A stretch of 64,000 nt of DNA from Paraburkholderia nodosa DSM 21604 (lineage in GTDB: Bacteria; Pseudomonadota; Gammaproteobacteria; Burkholderiales; Burkholderiaceae), in contig NZ_JAFA01000006.1 in NCBI RefSeq assembly GCF_000519185.1, positions 168,454-232,453 of the forward strand. The letters are read 5' to 3'. Below the pieces are notes generated by a model. That model saw only the letters and a program-made list of their open reading frames with translations. It was not told the origin of the DNA and did not search any database. Each line of letters starts with the position of its first letter. Positions within the stretch are counted from its first letter, which is position 1. Of the stretch, positions 35,240-44,022 are shown one piece after another. The position numbers were made by a program, and so were the translations under genes.

Positions 35240-35611
35240 TTAGTGGCCGTGGCCGCCGCCGGCTCCCATGCCACCGCCGCCGCCTTGCCACGTGCCGCCT
35301 CCGCCTCCATGCCAGCCCCCGCCGCCGCCGTGCCCACCGCCGCCGTGCCAGCCGCCACCATGGCCGCCGCCGTGCCAGCCATGCCAGCCGTGGTGATAGC
35401 AGCATCCGCCGCCACCGCCCCAGATGGCGACGCCGCCATAGCCGCCGCCGAAATAGCCGGGGTAGTAGTCGTAACCGTAGGCGTACGGATAGCCCGAGTA
35501 ATAGGGGTAGCCGTAGTCATAGCCGTAGTATCCCGGGTAACCGGGATAGGGCGCGACCGCGCAGCCCGCGAGCACCGCGGCCGCGCCTAGCGCTGAAATT
35601 AGCCGCAACAC
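35240..35611 (-). CDS. Gly/His/Tyr-rich lipoprotein
   Basis: A ~123-residue protein: short lipoprotein signal (LRLISALGAAAVLAGC), a Tyr/Pro/Gly-rich stretch (YPGYPGYYGYDYGYPYYSG), a CC pair, then a Gly/His/Trp-rich tail (HGWHGGGHGGGWHGGG). The GTG at 35611 is chosen because GGAG lies 6 bases upstream and it gives a clean signal; the frame is open to 35668. Such low-complexity lipoproteins may bind metal or polysaccharide. Function is unknown. Confidence 0.7.
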   Translation of the reverse strand: MLRLISALGAAAVLAGCAVAPYPGYPGYYGYDYGYPYYSGYPYAYGYDYYPGYFGGGYGGVAIWGGGGGCCYHHGWHGWHGGGHGGGWHGGGGHGGGGGWHGGGGGTWQGGGGGMGAGGGHGH

Positions 35612-35728
35612 GATAATCTCCACATATCTACGTTTGAAACCGTTTGGCGCAGCCAGGTTCAGACGCAATTGTGTCCACAGATTACCGCAGGGCCGCTGCG
35701 GCCGCCGATGCCGGCAAGAGGACAGCTT

Positions 35729-37258
35729 CTAGGCGCGTCGGAAGGCTGCGCGGTCGAACAGCCAGACCGCCACGAGCGTCGCGCCCATCAGCGGAAACAC
35801 GATGCCGAGGAGCACGAGACCGGTCTTCCAGGCGCGCAGCGGGGGCGCGGCGCGCTCGCGTGGCGGCGCGGCCAGCATGCCCGGTGCGCTGGATGCGCCC
35901 TTCGCGCGCGCGGGACGGCGCATCCACCACATCACGAAGCCGGTGACCGCTAGCGCGCCGAGGCCCAGCGAGATCGCCGCACAGATCAGCTGGTTCGCGA
36001 GGCCGAAGTAGCGGCCCATGTGCAGCGACGTGCCATAGGAGATGGCTTGCGAAACTGCGCCGTAATCCTCATAGCGAATGTCCCGGAGCACGGCGCCGCT
36101 GTACTGGTCGATATACACCGTGCGCTCCGCTTTCGGATCGGGCGGAAAGTACGAGACTGTGTAGACGCCATCGGGCGTGGCGGGCAGCACGATGTCGTAG
36201 CCGTCGCGCACGCCGAGATCGCGCATCTGGGCGACGACCTGAGCGAGCGTCCAGTGTTGCGGTGCGCTGGACGCGTCGGGCGAGTGCGGCACGGGAACCG
36301 CGCCGACCGCCCAGGGCACGAGCGGTAGCGGCATGTCGTCCATCACCATGCCCGGCATCGACGCCATGTCGTGGCCCGCGTGCTCTCCGCCGTGTTCCTG
36401 TCGGTCGGCGTGGCCTGCGGGAGGGTTCGCCGCTGCGCCGCTGGCTGCTGCTGCCGCGGCAGCGGCCGGCGCACCCGGCAAGGCCGACTTCAGCGCGAGG
36501 CCGCCGCCCCACGCGCCGCGCGGCGCGCCGAGGCTCGCGCGCGTGGCGAGCGCCTTGAACTGCTTGCCCCACGAGCCCGTCCACGGCAAGCCGCTCAGCA
36601 CGAACGCGAGCGCGCCCAGGGCGAGCCAGATGCCGACGCTCGCGTGCACGCTCTTCCAGAACGGCCGTCCGCGCGCGCCGAAGCGAGGCAGCAGCGCGGC
36701 GCGCCACGACGCGCCCGCGCCCGGCCACCAGAGCGCGATGCCGGTGGCGAGCATTACGAGCGTCCAGCAGGCGGCCAGTTCCATGAGCAGTTCGCCGGGC
36801 TTGCCGAGCAGAAGCTTGCGATGCAGCATGCGGTCGACCTGCATGAAGCGTCGATCGACGTCGAGCGTGCCGAGCACCGCGCCATCGTAAGGATTCACGT
36901 AGACGCTCTCTTTGGTCCCACCGGGCAGAGCGAAAACGAATTCGGCGCTGCGCGCGGGATTCGACTCGACGTGCGCGCGCAGCGCACGCGCGCCCGGCGG
37001 CAGCGCGGTTCGCGCGCGGGCCAGCAGCGCGTCCACGGGCAGGCGCGGTGTAGCCGCCGGCGCGACCACCAGCCGATGCGGGTAAAGCAGCGGTTCGATC
37101 TGCGGCTGGAAGCAGTAAATCGTGCCCGTAATGGCGAGCACGAGCAGCAGGGGCATGACGAAGAGGCCTGCGTAAAAATGCCAGCGCCACAGCGTGCGGT
37201 AGCCGGGCTGCACCGCGCGGGCAGGCGGCGCGCTCACCGGGTCGGAGATGGTGGACAT
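35729..37258 (-). CDS. PepSY-domain membrane protein
   Basis: A 509-residue PepSY-TM protein with four main membrane helices: WRWHFYAGLFVMPLLLVLAITGTIYCF, a second near residue 165, a third near 210, and C-terminal ones around residues 425 and 480. PepSY-type segments include YVNPYDGAVLGTLD and VYIDQYSGAVL. A periplasmic His/Met-rich loop (GHADRQEHGGEHAGHDMASMPGM) may bind metal. Family members, often beside TonB receptors, are thought to help release iron from siderophores. It is last in the DUF2946-TonB-PepSY operon. Confidence 0.9.
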   Translation of the reverse strand: MSTISDPVSAPPARAVQPGYRTLWRWHFYAGLFVMPLLLVLAITGTIYCFQPQIEPLLYPHRLVVAPAATPRLPVDALLARARTALPPGARALRAHVESNPARSAEFVFALPGGTKESVYVNPYDGAVLGTLDVDRRFMQVDRMLHRKLLLGKPGELLMELAACWTLVMLATGIALWWPGAGASWRAALLPRFGARGRPFWKSVHASVGIWLALGALAFVLSGLPWTGSWGKQFKALATRASLGAPRGAWGGGLALKSALPGAPAAAAAAAASGAAANPPAGHADRQEHGGEHAGHDMASMPGMVMDDMPLPLVPWAVGAVPVPHSPDASSAPQHWTLAQVVAQMRDLGVRDGYDIVLPATPDGVYTVSYFPPDPKAERTVYIDQYSGAVLRDIRYEDYGAVSQAISYGTSLHMGRYFGLANQLICAAISLGLGALAVTGFVMWWMRRPARAKGASSAPGMLAAPPRERAAPPLRAWKTGLVLLGIVFPLMGATLVAVWLFDRAAFRRA

Positions 37259-37359
37259 CGGGGACTCCTTGTCGAGCCGGCAAGGCTCGAATGCATGGAT
37301 GATTCAGACGAAAATGCGCACGGAAACGCGCACGGAAGCGAAGGCCGCGAGCGCGCCGC

Positions 37360-39756
37360 TCAAATGCCGAGCTTCGCTTCGACGTAGTACGTGCGGCCGG
37401 GATACGGGTGATAGACGAAGTAGCGCGCGTCGAACAGGTTGTCGATGCCCACGCCTATCTCGCTCTTCTTCGTCGGCCGGAAGGTGTACTTCACGTCGGC
37501 GACCGTGTAGGTGCTCGTGCCGCCGAATACGTTCGGATTCGTGTCCGTGTTCGTGAGCGTGTTGTACTGGCGCCCCGAGTAGCGTGCGGCGAGCGTGAGC
37601 GCGGAGCGTGCATCGAAGCGGTAGGTCGCGACGAGATTCGCGCGCCACAGCGGAATGCGGTAGAAGTACTTGCCGACGCTTGCCGGATTCTGCGCGTTCT
37701 CCAGAATCTTCGACTGCGTATACGCCACGCTCGCCGCGAGATCGAGCCCGCGCAGGATGACGTCTTCCCCCTGATAGCTCGTTTCCACGCCGCGCGAGCG
37801 CACCTTGCCGATGTTCTGGAAGTTCGTGACGTTCGGAATGACCGTCGTATCGGTCTGGCTGAAGATCGTGTTTTTTACGTCGTCCTGAAAGAGCGTCAGG
37901 CGGAACAGGCCGTTCCAGTGCGCCCATTCGGCGCTCAGTTCCTTCGAGAGATCGTCCTCGGGGCGCAGATTCGGATTGTTGTTGACGATGGACGAGCCGT
38001 TCACCTGCCCCTGGAACAGCTCGCTCACAGTCGGGAAGCGGTAGGCGCGCGCAATCGATGCACGCAGCGTGAGGTCGTCGGTCACGTCGAACGAGAGCGA
38101 AGCCTTCGGCGAGAAGTGATGGTCGCCCACGTTCGCATAAGGCACGTTCACGCTGCCGAGCGCCTGATAGCCGTCGAAGGCGCGCCAGTTCTCGTAGCGC
38201 ACGCCGTACACGAGCTTCCAGCGCGGCAGGAAGCGCCAGGCGTCCTGTGCGTAGAGCGCCTGGGTTTCGGTCTTGCCCGCGAAGGCGTTGGCGAAACTGT
38301 CCGCGCCGCCGTCGCGCCACGCGAGCGTGTTGTAGGTGCGGTTGTCGAGCGCGTAGTCGTCGTAGTGATAGCCGAACGTCAGCCAGTGGGCGGCGAGCCC
38401 GGCGTCGGGGGTGGCGGGCGTCCACGTCGTCTTGAGATCGAGCGTCTTCCAGCCGGCGCCGTCGCCGAGCGTCATGACGCCGGGGCCGTTGCCGGGTCCC
38501 CCGGCATTCGCCGTGCGCCCCACGCTGTTGCTTACGTCGTAGTACGAAGCAACGGCTTCCGCATTCCAGCCGGTGGCCTGATGCGTGCGCAGTGTGGCAC
38601 CGTAGAGCCAGTTTTCGCTCCAGCCGCGGCTCGGTGCGAACGCGGCGGCGGGAATGGTGTACTCGTAGCCATTGATCGACACCTTGCCGCTGTACACGGG
38701 GTTGCCGTTCGCATCGTAAAGGAAGGTCGAGGTGGCGTTGTTATAAGTCTGATGCCAGTAGCCGAGCGTCACGCCGCCTTGCACGGTGGGCGTGAAGTCG
38801 TACTGCATGCGCAGCTTGAACTGGTCTTGCACCGTGTGCTGCATGCCTTCGCCGTTCACGCCGAGCACGACCGTGGGCGTGTTGGTGTGGTTGTTGTAGA
38901 AGTAGGCGCCACGCACGGGCACGTCGCCCGGCTGCGCGGGTTTCGTCGACTGCGCAAGCGTGGCGAACTGCAGCGGCTGGCTCGTGTTCTCCAGGTGGTT
39001 CACGCCAAGCAGATACGAGAACTTGCCGATGCGGTCGCCGATCGACGCACTCATCTCGCTGCCGTTGAAGTTCTGGTTCACGCCGTAGAGGCTGAAATGC
39101 TGGGTGAACGCCTTCACGTCCGCGTTCGCTTCGAACGCCTTCGGCATGCGCGTGGTGATGAGCACGGTGGCGCCGAGCGAGTTGCCGGGATAGAGCGCGG
39201 AATACGGCCCGTAGATCACATCTACTTGCTGGATCTGGTCGGGGAACACCATCGACCAACGTGGCGGAAAACTGTAACTGTTGCCGAGCAGGTTCGAGAG
39301 CAGCAGACCGTCGGCATAGACGAGGCCGCGCGCGCTTTGCGTATTGCTCGTGCCGCGCACGGCGATGATCGAGTTCAGATCGCCCACGTAACGCTTGCGC
39401 ACGGCGAGATTGGGCAGGTACTTGAGCACGTCCTCGGTGTTGACGACGTTCCAGTTCGCGAACTGCGCGGGCGTGACGGTTTCCACCGTCGCGGGCAGGT
39501 TGGGGTCGACGGCGGGCGCCGCGGCGCCGCTAGCGGTGGCGCTGACCTTGACGGTGGGCAGCGTGGCGGACGAGGCAGCATCGGCCGGTTGCGCCTCGGC
39601 AGCCTGGGCCGCATGAACGGCGATGGGGGCAACGAGAGGCAGCGGCAAGACGCGCGGCAGCATGACGAGCGCGAGGCGCCCGGCGTGCCGCAGCGCGCGC
39701 GGCGTTGCGCGTTCGCGCGAGCGAACGCCAGCGCCACGCGTGGTGAGCGTGGACAT
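37360..39756 (-). CDS. TonB-dependent outer-membrane receptor
   Basis: A 798-residue receptor: long signal region, plug domain (TVETVTPAQFANWNVVNTEDVLKYLPNLAVRKR, then RGTSNTQSARGLVYADGLLLSN and VDVIYGPYSALYPGNSLGATVLITT), and a 22-strand type barrel ending in LGI after YYVEAKL. A TonB box cannot be placed with certainty. It lies between DUF2946 and PepSY genes behind a Fur-like box, so iron-siderophore import is the best guess; the Cys/His-rich neighbour also leaves copper or other metal possible. Confidence 0.92.
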   Translation of the reverse strand: MSTLTTRGAGVRSRERATPRALRHAGRLALVMLPRVLPLPLVAPIAVHAAQAAEAQPADAASSATLPTVKVSATASGAAAPAVDPNLPATVETVTPAQFANWNVVNTEDVLKYLPNLAVRKRYVGDLNSIIAVRGTSNTQSARGLVYADGLLLSNLLGNSYSFPPRWSMVFPDQIQQVDVIYGPYSALYPGNSLGATVLITTRMPKAFEANADVKAFTQHFSLYGVNQNFNGSEMSASIGDRIGKFSYLLGVNHLENTSQPLQFATLAQSTKPAQPGDVPVRGAYFYNNHTNTPTVVLGVNGEGMQHTVQDQFKLRMQYDFTPTVQGGVTLGYWHQTYNNATSTFLYDANGNPVYSGKVSINGYEYTIPAAAFAPSRGWSENWLYGATLRTHQATGWNAEAVASYYDVSNSVGRTANAGGPGNGPGVMTLGDGAGWKTLDLKTTWTPATPDAGLAAHWLTFGYHYDDYALDNRTYNTLAWRDGGADSFANAFAGKTETQALYAQDAWRFLPRWKLVYGVRYENWRAFDGYQALGSVNVPYANVGDHHFSPKASLSFDVTDDLTLRASIARAYRFPTVSELFQGQVNGSSIVNNNPNLRPEDDLSKELSAEWAHWNGLFRLTLFQDDVKNTIFSQTDTTVIPNVTNFQNIGKVRSRGVETSYQGEDVILRGLDLAASVAYTQSKILENAQNPASVGKYFYRIPLWRANLVATYRFDARSALTLAARYSGRQYNTLTNTDTNPNVFGGTSTYTVADVKYTFRPTKKSEIGVGIDNLFDARYFVYHPYPGRTYYVEAKLGI

Positions 39757-39855
39757 GAGGTGATTTCCTGAAAACGGGAATCGAGCAGCCGCGCGCGTCG
39801 TGCGTGCTCTTCGCACGCAATCAGATCGCGATCGGCCGGCCGGTGAAGGCGTAAC

Positions 39856-40227
39856 TCAGGAAAGGACGGGTGGCGCGCGCGGCCTGCCCGAAGGGAAGGC
39901 GCCTAAGGGGAGGTCGTGGGTGACGGGCGGCGCGATCGTCTCGCGCGCGAGCACGAGGGCGGCAAGCGCAGCGGGCGCGGCGACCGAAGGCATCACCACA
40001 TGATGCTCGAGCAGATGGCAGTAGCCGCAGGCGCCGAATGCATCGTCATGCGAAAGATGCGGCGCGCTACCGGCCTGCGCCGGCTGCATGGCCGAGCAGA
40101 GCGTGGCATCCGGCTCGTGCGCGTGCTGCGCGGCGACGAGCTGGCTCACGAGCGGCGCAAGCACGATGAGCCACATGGCGACGAGGCCAAGCCATGCGGT
40201 CAGCAGTGAATGCTTGCGTGAATTCAT
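39856..40227 (-). CDS. DUF2946 family protein
   Basis: A 123-residue protein with an N-terminal membrane segment (LLTAWLGLVAMWLIVLAPLVSQLVA) and the DUF2946 core with HDDAFGACGYCHLLEHH, a C-x2-C plus His cluster likely to bind metal. It is the first gene of the operon with the TonB receptor (99-base gap) and PepSY protein. A Fur-like box abuts its ATG, and no ribosome site is visible. The Cys/His motif suggests metal handling in the periplasm (inference). Confidence 0.85.
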   Translation of the reverse strand: MNSRKHSLLTAWLGLVAMWLIVLAPLVSQLVAAQHAHEPDATLCSAMQPAQAGSAPHLSHDDAFGACGYCHLLEHHVVMPSVAAPAALAALVLARETIAPPVTHDLPLGAFPSGRPRAPPVLS

Positions 40228-40246
40228 GAGAATGAGAATGATTGCG
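40228..40246 (-). promoter_or_regulatory. Fur-like box at the DUF2946 start codon
   Basis: On the plus strand GAGAATGAGAATGATTGCG matches the 19-bp Fur consensus at 13 positions, with the two GAGAAT hexamers and ATGATT typical of beta-proteobacterial Fur boxes. It touches the ATG directly, so bound Fur would cover the transcription and translation start. Regulation by iron is inference. Confidence 0.7.
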
Positions 40247-40691
40247 CGGCGGAGTCTAACACGGCCTTTCGCGTTTGCGCATGCGGTCCCGCCGCCTTGA
40301 GGGGGGCAATAAGCGCGGTGTGATGTCGCGGCCGTGGGCGCAGGAACAGCATGCCGGTACAGACCTCCCTGGCATGTTCACAAGGCGGCGGGGATCGTCC
40401 TGGCGATATCGAAGGAATTTGGGAAGCGGACGCTGTTGCGTTGCATCGAACGCCCGGGGCTGGGGATTTCCTTACATCTTCGCGCGAACTCGATGCCTGC
40501 TGCATGGTCCTATACCCCCAAGGATGAGCGGTCATGGCCGCCGCAGGCGGCCGGGGCCCACGCGCCGGATTGCGGGATTGCACCGGCGACGGCCATGCGC
40601 GCTATCCTGTAGCGCTTTGCGCGCGGCCCGGCTGCCCACGATCGGGCCGGCGCGGGCACCCGAAGTCCCATTTGCACAGGAAAACCACGTA
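40228..40691. other. Divergent DUF2946/SYLF intergenic region
   Basis: A 464-base gap holding the Fur-like box at its left end and the promoter of the SYLF lipoprotein gene at its right end. Short ORFs exist but have atypical residues and no ribosome sites. No RNA gene was recognised. Confidence 0.4.
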
Positions 40692-41282
40692 ATGCGCCGA
40701 CGTCAATTTCTTCTCAGCTCCAGTGCCGCTCTCGCCGCCAGCGGCCTCGCGCTTGCCGGCTGCACGACAACGCCGCTCGGCTCACAGAACAGCGCTTCGC
40801 AGAACACGGCGAAGCGCAATTCGATCGACGCCGGCGTCGACGCCACGCTCTCGCGCCTCTTCAGCACGGTGAGCGGGTCGCAGGAGCTGATCTCGAAGTC
40901 GAGCGGCGTGCTCGTCTTTCCGCAGGTTCTCTCGGCAGGCTTCTGGATCGGCGGGCAGTACGGCACCGGCGCGCTGCGCGTGGATGGCCGCACGACGGGC
41001 TACTACAGCACCATTGCGGGCTCGTTCGGCCTGCAGATCGGCGCGCAGTCCAAGGCCATCATCTTCGCGTTCATGAACCCGGTCGCGCTCAACGATTTCA
41101 CGAGCAGCCAGGGCTGGTCGGCAGGCGCAGACGCCACGGTCGCGCTCGTCACCGTGGGCGCGAACGGCAACGTCGATACCTCGACCGCGACGAGCCCCGT
41201 GGAAGCCTTCGTGCTGACCAACGCGGGCCTCATGGCCGGGGTGTCGCTGGAAGGCGTGAAGGTGTCGCGGCTCGTCATCTGA
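40692..41282 (+). CDS. SYLF-domain (Ysc84-like) lipoprotein
   Basis: A 196-residue lipoprotein: signal MRRRQFLLSSSAALAASGLALAGC with the lipidated Cys, then a SYLF/Ysc84 domain (LISKSSGVLVFPQVLSAGFWIGGQYGTGALRVDGRTTGYYSTIAGSFGLQIGAQSKAIIFAFM). The domain binds lipids in eukaryotic homologues; bacterial members are envelope proteins of unclear role. AGGA precedes the ATG. The thioesterase gene starts 33 bases downstream in the same direction. Confidence 0.88.
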   Translation: MRRRQFLLSSSAALAASGLALAGCTTTPLGSQNSASQNTAKRNSIDAGVDATLSRLFSTVSGSQELISKSSGVLVFPQVLSAGFWIGGQYGTGALRVDGRTTGYYSTIAGSFGLQIGAQSKAIIFAFMNPVALNDFTSSQGWSAGADATVALVTVGANGNVDTSTATSPVEAFVLTNAGLMAGVSLEGVKVSRLVI

Positions 41283-41315
41283 CGCTGGCGCGCAGGCATG
41301 GAAGGAGACACACGC

Positions 41316-41753
41316 ATGGCGACGCCCACCTACCGCCGCAAGCACAAGATTCACTTCTCGGAGTGCGATCCCGCCGGGATCGTGTTCTATCCGCAGTATT
41401 TCGTCCTCTTCAACGATCTCGTCGAGTCGTGGATCGACGAGTTGTTGCCGCAGGAGGGCTATCACGGCGTGATAGGCGCTCGCCGCGTGGGCATGCCGAC
41501 CGTGCGGCTCGAAGTGGATTTCAAGGCGGTCAGCAAGATGGGCGACGAGGTCTGGCTCTCGCTCGACGTCGAACGCCTGGGCGGGGCGTCGCTCACGCTC
41601 GCGTGGGCCTGCACGGGCGTGGACGGCGTGCTGCGCATGGCGGCACGGCAGACCATCGTGACCACCTCGCTCGACACTCACAAGTCGATTGGCATTCCTG
41701 AGGACATCCGCGATGCGATCGCGCGGGCGATGACGGCCGCCGCGCGCGATTGA
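41316..41753 (+). CDS. Acyl-CoA thioesterase (4HBT hot-dog fold)
   Basis: A 145-residue hot-dog thioesterase. The 4-hydroxybenzoyl-CoA thioesterase motif is clear: IHFSECDPAGIVFYPQYFVLFNDLVESW, with the catalytic Asp in CDPAGIVFYP. It cleaves an acyl-CoA in the cytoplasm. The ATG at 41316 has GGAAGGAG upstream, better placed than the ATG at 41298. It may be co-transcribed with the SYLF gene, though no shared function is evident. Confidence 0.88.
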   Translation: MATPTYRRKHKIHFSECDPAGIVFYPQYFVLFNDLVESWIDELLPQEGYHGVIGARRVGMPTVRLEVDFKAVSKMGDEVWLSLDVERLGGASLTLAWACTGVDGVLRMAARQTIVTTSLDTHKSIGIPEDIRDAIARAMTAAARD

Positions 41754-41777
41754 TTGCGTTTGATCATCGAGCCATGT

Positions 41778-42566
41778 TCAGGCGCCAGCGCCCAGCGCCG
41801 CTTGCAACGTGACGAACGTTTTTTCGTCGGTGCGCTCGAAATGCAGCGGCGTGACCGAAACGCGGCCGGAGTTCACCACGGCCGTTTCGCTGTCGGGCCC
41901 GTTTTCGCGCGGGCCGCGATTGAAGCGCAGCCAGTGGTAGTCCACGCCGCGCGGGTCGATCTGCGGCACGACGTCGATGCCCTGTACGAGCCCGACGCCC
42001 TGGCGCGTGACCGTGAGCGGCCCCGCCGCGCTCGCGTCGATATCGGGAAAATTCACATTCAGGCAGACGGGCGCGTCATGCGCCACGGCGGCGAGGCGGC
42101 GGATCACGTCCGGCGCGAGTGTGCGGGCGGTGTCCCAGCGCACCCGCTCGCGGTCGCGGAAGGTCTGGCTCAAGGCGATGGACGGCAGGCCGAGCAACAG
42201 GCCGGTCATGGCTGCACCGACCGTGCCCGAGAACATCGTCTCCACGCCGAGGTTGCCGCCGCGGTTGATGCCCGAAAGCACGAGCGAAGGGCGCACGTCA
42301 CCCATAAGCTGGCGCACCGCCATCACCACGCAATCGCCCGGCGTGCCGAGCACGCCGAAGCGCCGCGCGCCGCGCCGGCTCACGCGCAGCGGCGTATGCA
42401 GGCTGATCGAGTGCGAGGTGCCGCTCTGGTCGTGCTCGGGCGCGACGACCCAGACTTCGTGCGCGAGTTCGGCGGCCACGGCTTCGAGCACGGCGAGGCC
42501 GGGCGCGTCGATGCCGTCGTCGTTGGTGAGGAGCACGCAGGGCAGTTTCGTATCGGTTGCGGTCAT
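41778..42566 (-). CDS. surE: 5'/3'-nucleotidase SurE
   Basis: A 262-residue SurE protein. It shows the metal-site start LLTNDDGIDAPGL, VVAPEHDQSGTSHSIS, GTPGDCV and VLSGINRGGNLG, all diagnostic for the SurE phosphatase family, which removes phosphate from nucleoside monophosphates. It is not in the pcm-surE-nlpD-rpoS arrangement, so this may be a second copy. GAAGAAGAG lies upstream of the ATG. Confidence 0.92.
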   Translation of the reverse strand: MTATDTKLPCVLLTNDDGIDAPGLAVLEAVAAELAHEVWVVAPEHDQSGTSHSISLHTPLRVSRRGARRFGVLGTPGDCVVMAVRQLMGDVRPSLVLSGINRGGNLGVETMFSGTVGAAMTGLLLGLPSIALSQTFRDRERVRWDTARTLAPDVIRRLAAVAHDAPVCLNVNFPDIDASAAGPLTVTRQGVGLVQGIDVVPQIDPRGVDYHWLRFNRGPRENGPDSETAVVNSGRVSVTPLHFERTDEKTFVTLQAALGAGA

Positions 42567-42724
42567 GGCTGGCTCTTCTTCGTTGCAAGGTCGGGAAAGG
42601 GCCATTATTCCAGAGTGCGTTCCGGGCGGCAGTCGTGCGGGACTTTTAAAAGGGATTCGTAGCCTATCCGATATAGACTAGCGCGTCGGCGCCATCAGGC
42701 GCGCCCTGCCGTGAGGAGAAGTAC

Positions 42725-43822
42725 GTGAAGCCGCAAGCCACGCCGGACCTAGCCCGCATCCTTTTCGTTGTTGCCATACTCTGCGCGCTGACGATCGGCA
42801 GCCTCTACGTCATGCGCCCATTCCTGCCGGGGCTGATCTGGGCCACGACCATCGTCGTCGCGACCTGGCCCGCCATGAAAGCCATCGAGCGGCGCTGCGG
42901 CAATCGCCGCTGGCTCGCCACGCTCGTCATGCTTCTGATCCTTCTGGTCGTGATCGTGCTGCCGCTCTATGAAGCCATCTCGACGCTCGCGTTGCACGGC
43001 GGCGAGATCATGGAACTGATCCGCAAGCTGCCCGACTATACGTTGACCGCGCCGCCGCAGTGGGTCAGCGACATTCCCGTGGTTGGCTCTCGCATTGCCG
43101 GCAAGTGGCAAGAGTTTTCGGACGCCGGCCCCGGCGGTCTGCTCGCGCAGCTCGAACCGTACGTTTCGATCGCGGCGCACTGGTTGATCGGCCACGCGGC
43201 CTCAGTGGGCGTGTTCGTCATGCACATGTTCATCACCGTCATCATCACGGGCATTTTGTACAGCAACGGCGAGCATGCCGCCGACTATGTCACGCGCTTC
43301 GCCATTCGCGTGGCGCCCGCCTATGGCGAGCAGGCCGTCAAGCTCGCGGGCGCTTCGGTTCGCGCCGTGGCGCTCGGCATCGTCGTGACGGCGATCCTGC
43401 AGTCGGCGCTCGGCGGCATCGGTCTGTGGGTGGCCGGGGTGCCGGGCGCGGGCGTGCTCACGGCCGTGATGCTTATGCTGTGTCTCGCGCAGATCGGCCC
43501 GACGTTGCCGCTGCTCGGCGGCGTGATCTGGCTGTTCGTGCACGACGCGCATGTCACGGCCATCCTGCTCGCGGTGTGGTCCGTGATGGTCGCCATGCTC
43601 GACAACCTCGTGCGTCCGGTGCTGATCCGGCGCGGCGTCAATCTGCCGATGCTGCTGATTCTCTCCGGCGTGCTCGGCGGCTTGTTCGCCTTCGGCATCG
43701 TCGGGCTCTTCATCGGGCCGGTGATCCTCGCCGTTTCGTCCACCTTGCTGAGCGCCTGGATACGCGACCCGGCGGCGCAAGCCCGCGGGGCGTCCAGCCC
43801 GGCTGCCCGCCAGGACGTTTGA
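42725..43822 (+). CDS. AI-2E family transporter (YdiK-like permease)
   Basis: A 365-residue membrane protein with about 7-8 helices and the AI-2E transporter family layout: an N-terminal hairpin (LFVVAILCALTIGSLYVMRPFLPGLIWATTIVVATWP), a soluble segment (about residues 90-145), and the conserved C-terminal DNLVRPVLIRRGVNLPMLLILSGVLGGLFAFGIVGLFIGPVILAV. Substrates vary in the family and include ions and small metabolites. The start at 42725 is GTG with GAGGAG nearby. Confidence 0.88.
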   Translation: MKPQATPDLARILFVVAILCALTIGSLYVMRPFLPGLIWATTIVVATWPAMKAIERRCGNRRWLATLVMLLILLVVIVLPLYEAISTLALHGGEIMELIRKLPDYTLTAPPQWVSDIPVVGSRIAGKWQEFSDAGPGGLLAQLEPYVSIAAHWLIGHAASVGVFVMHMFITVIITGILYSNGEHAADYVTRFAIRVAPAYGEQAVKLAGASVRAVALGIVVTAILQSALGGIGLWVAGVPGAGVLTAVMLMLCLAQIGPTLPLLGGVIWLFVHDAHVTAILLAVWSVMVAMLDNLVRPVLIRRGVNLPMLLILSGVLGGLFAFGIVGLFIGPVILAVSSTLLSAWIRDPAAQARGASSPAARQDV

Positions 43823-44022
43823 CGCCGCGCAGGCAACGCCATCGATTAGCAAACGTCTCCTCTTGACGACGCGCAGTTCGATTCGACGTTACGATGACGT
43901 CTGAACTTCGCTTCGGCATTCGTTAGAGCATTCATGCGGCGCTCGCGCGGGCATGCCTCGTGCCATTCCTGGTCGCGGGTAGCGCATCCGCGCGCGCTGC
44001 GCAGCGCTTCCAAGGAGACGAA

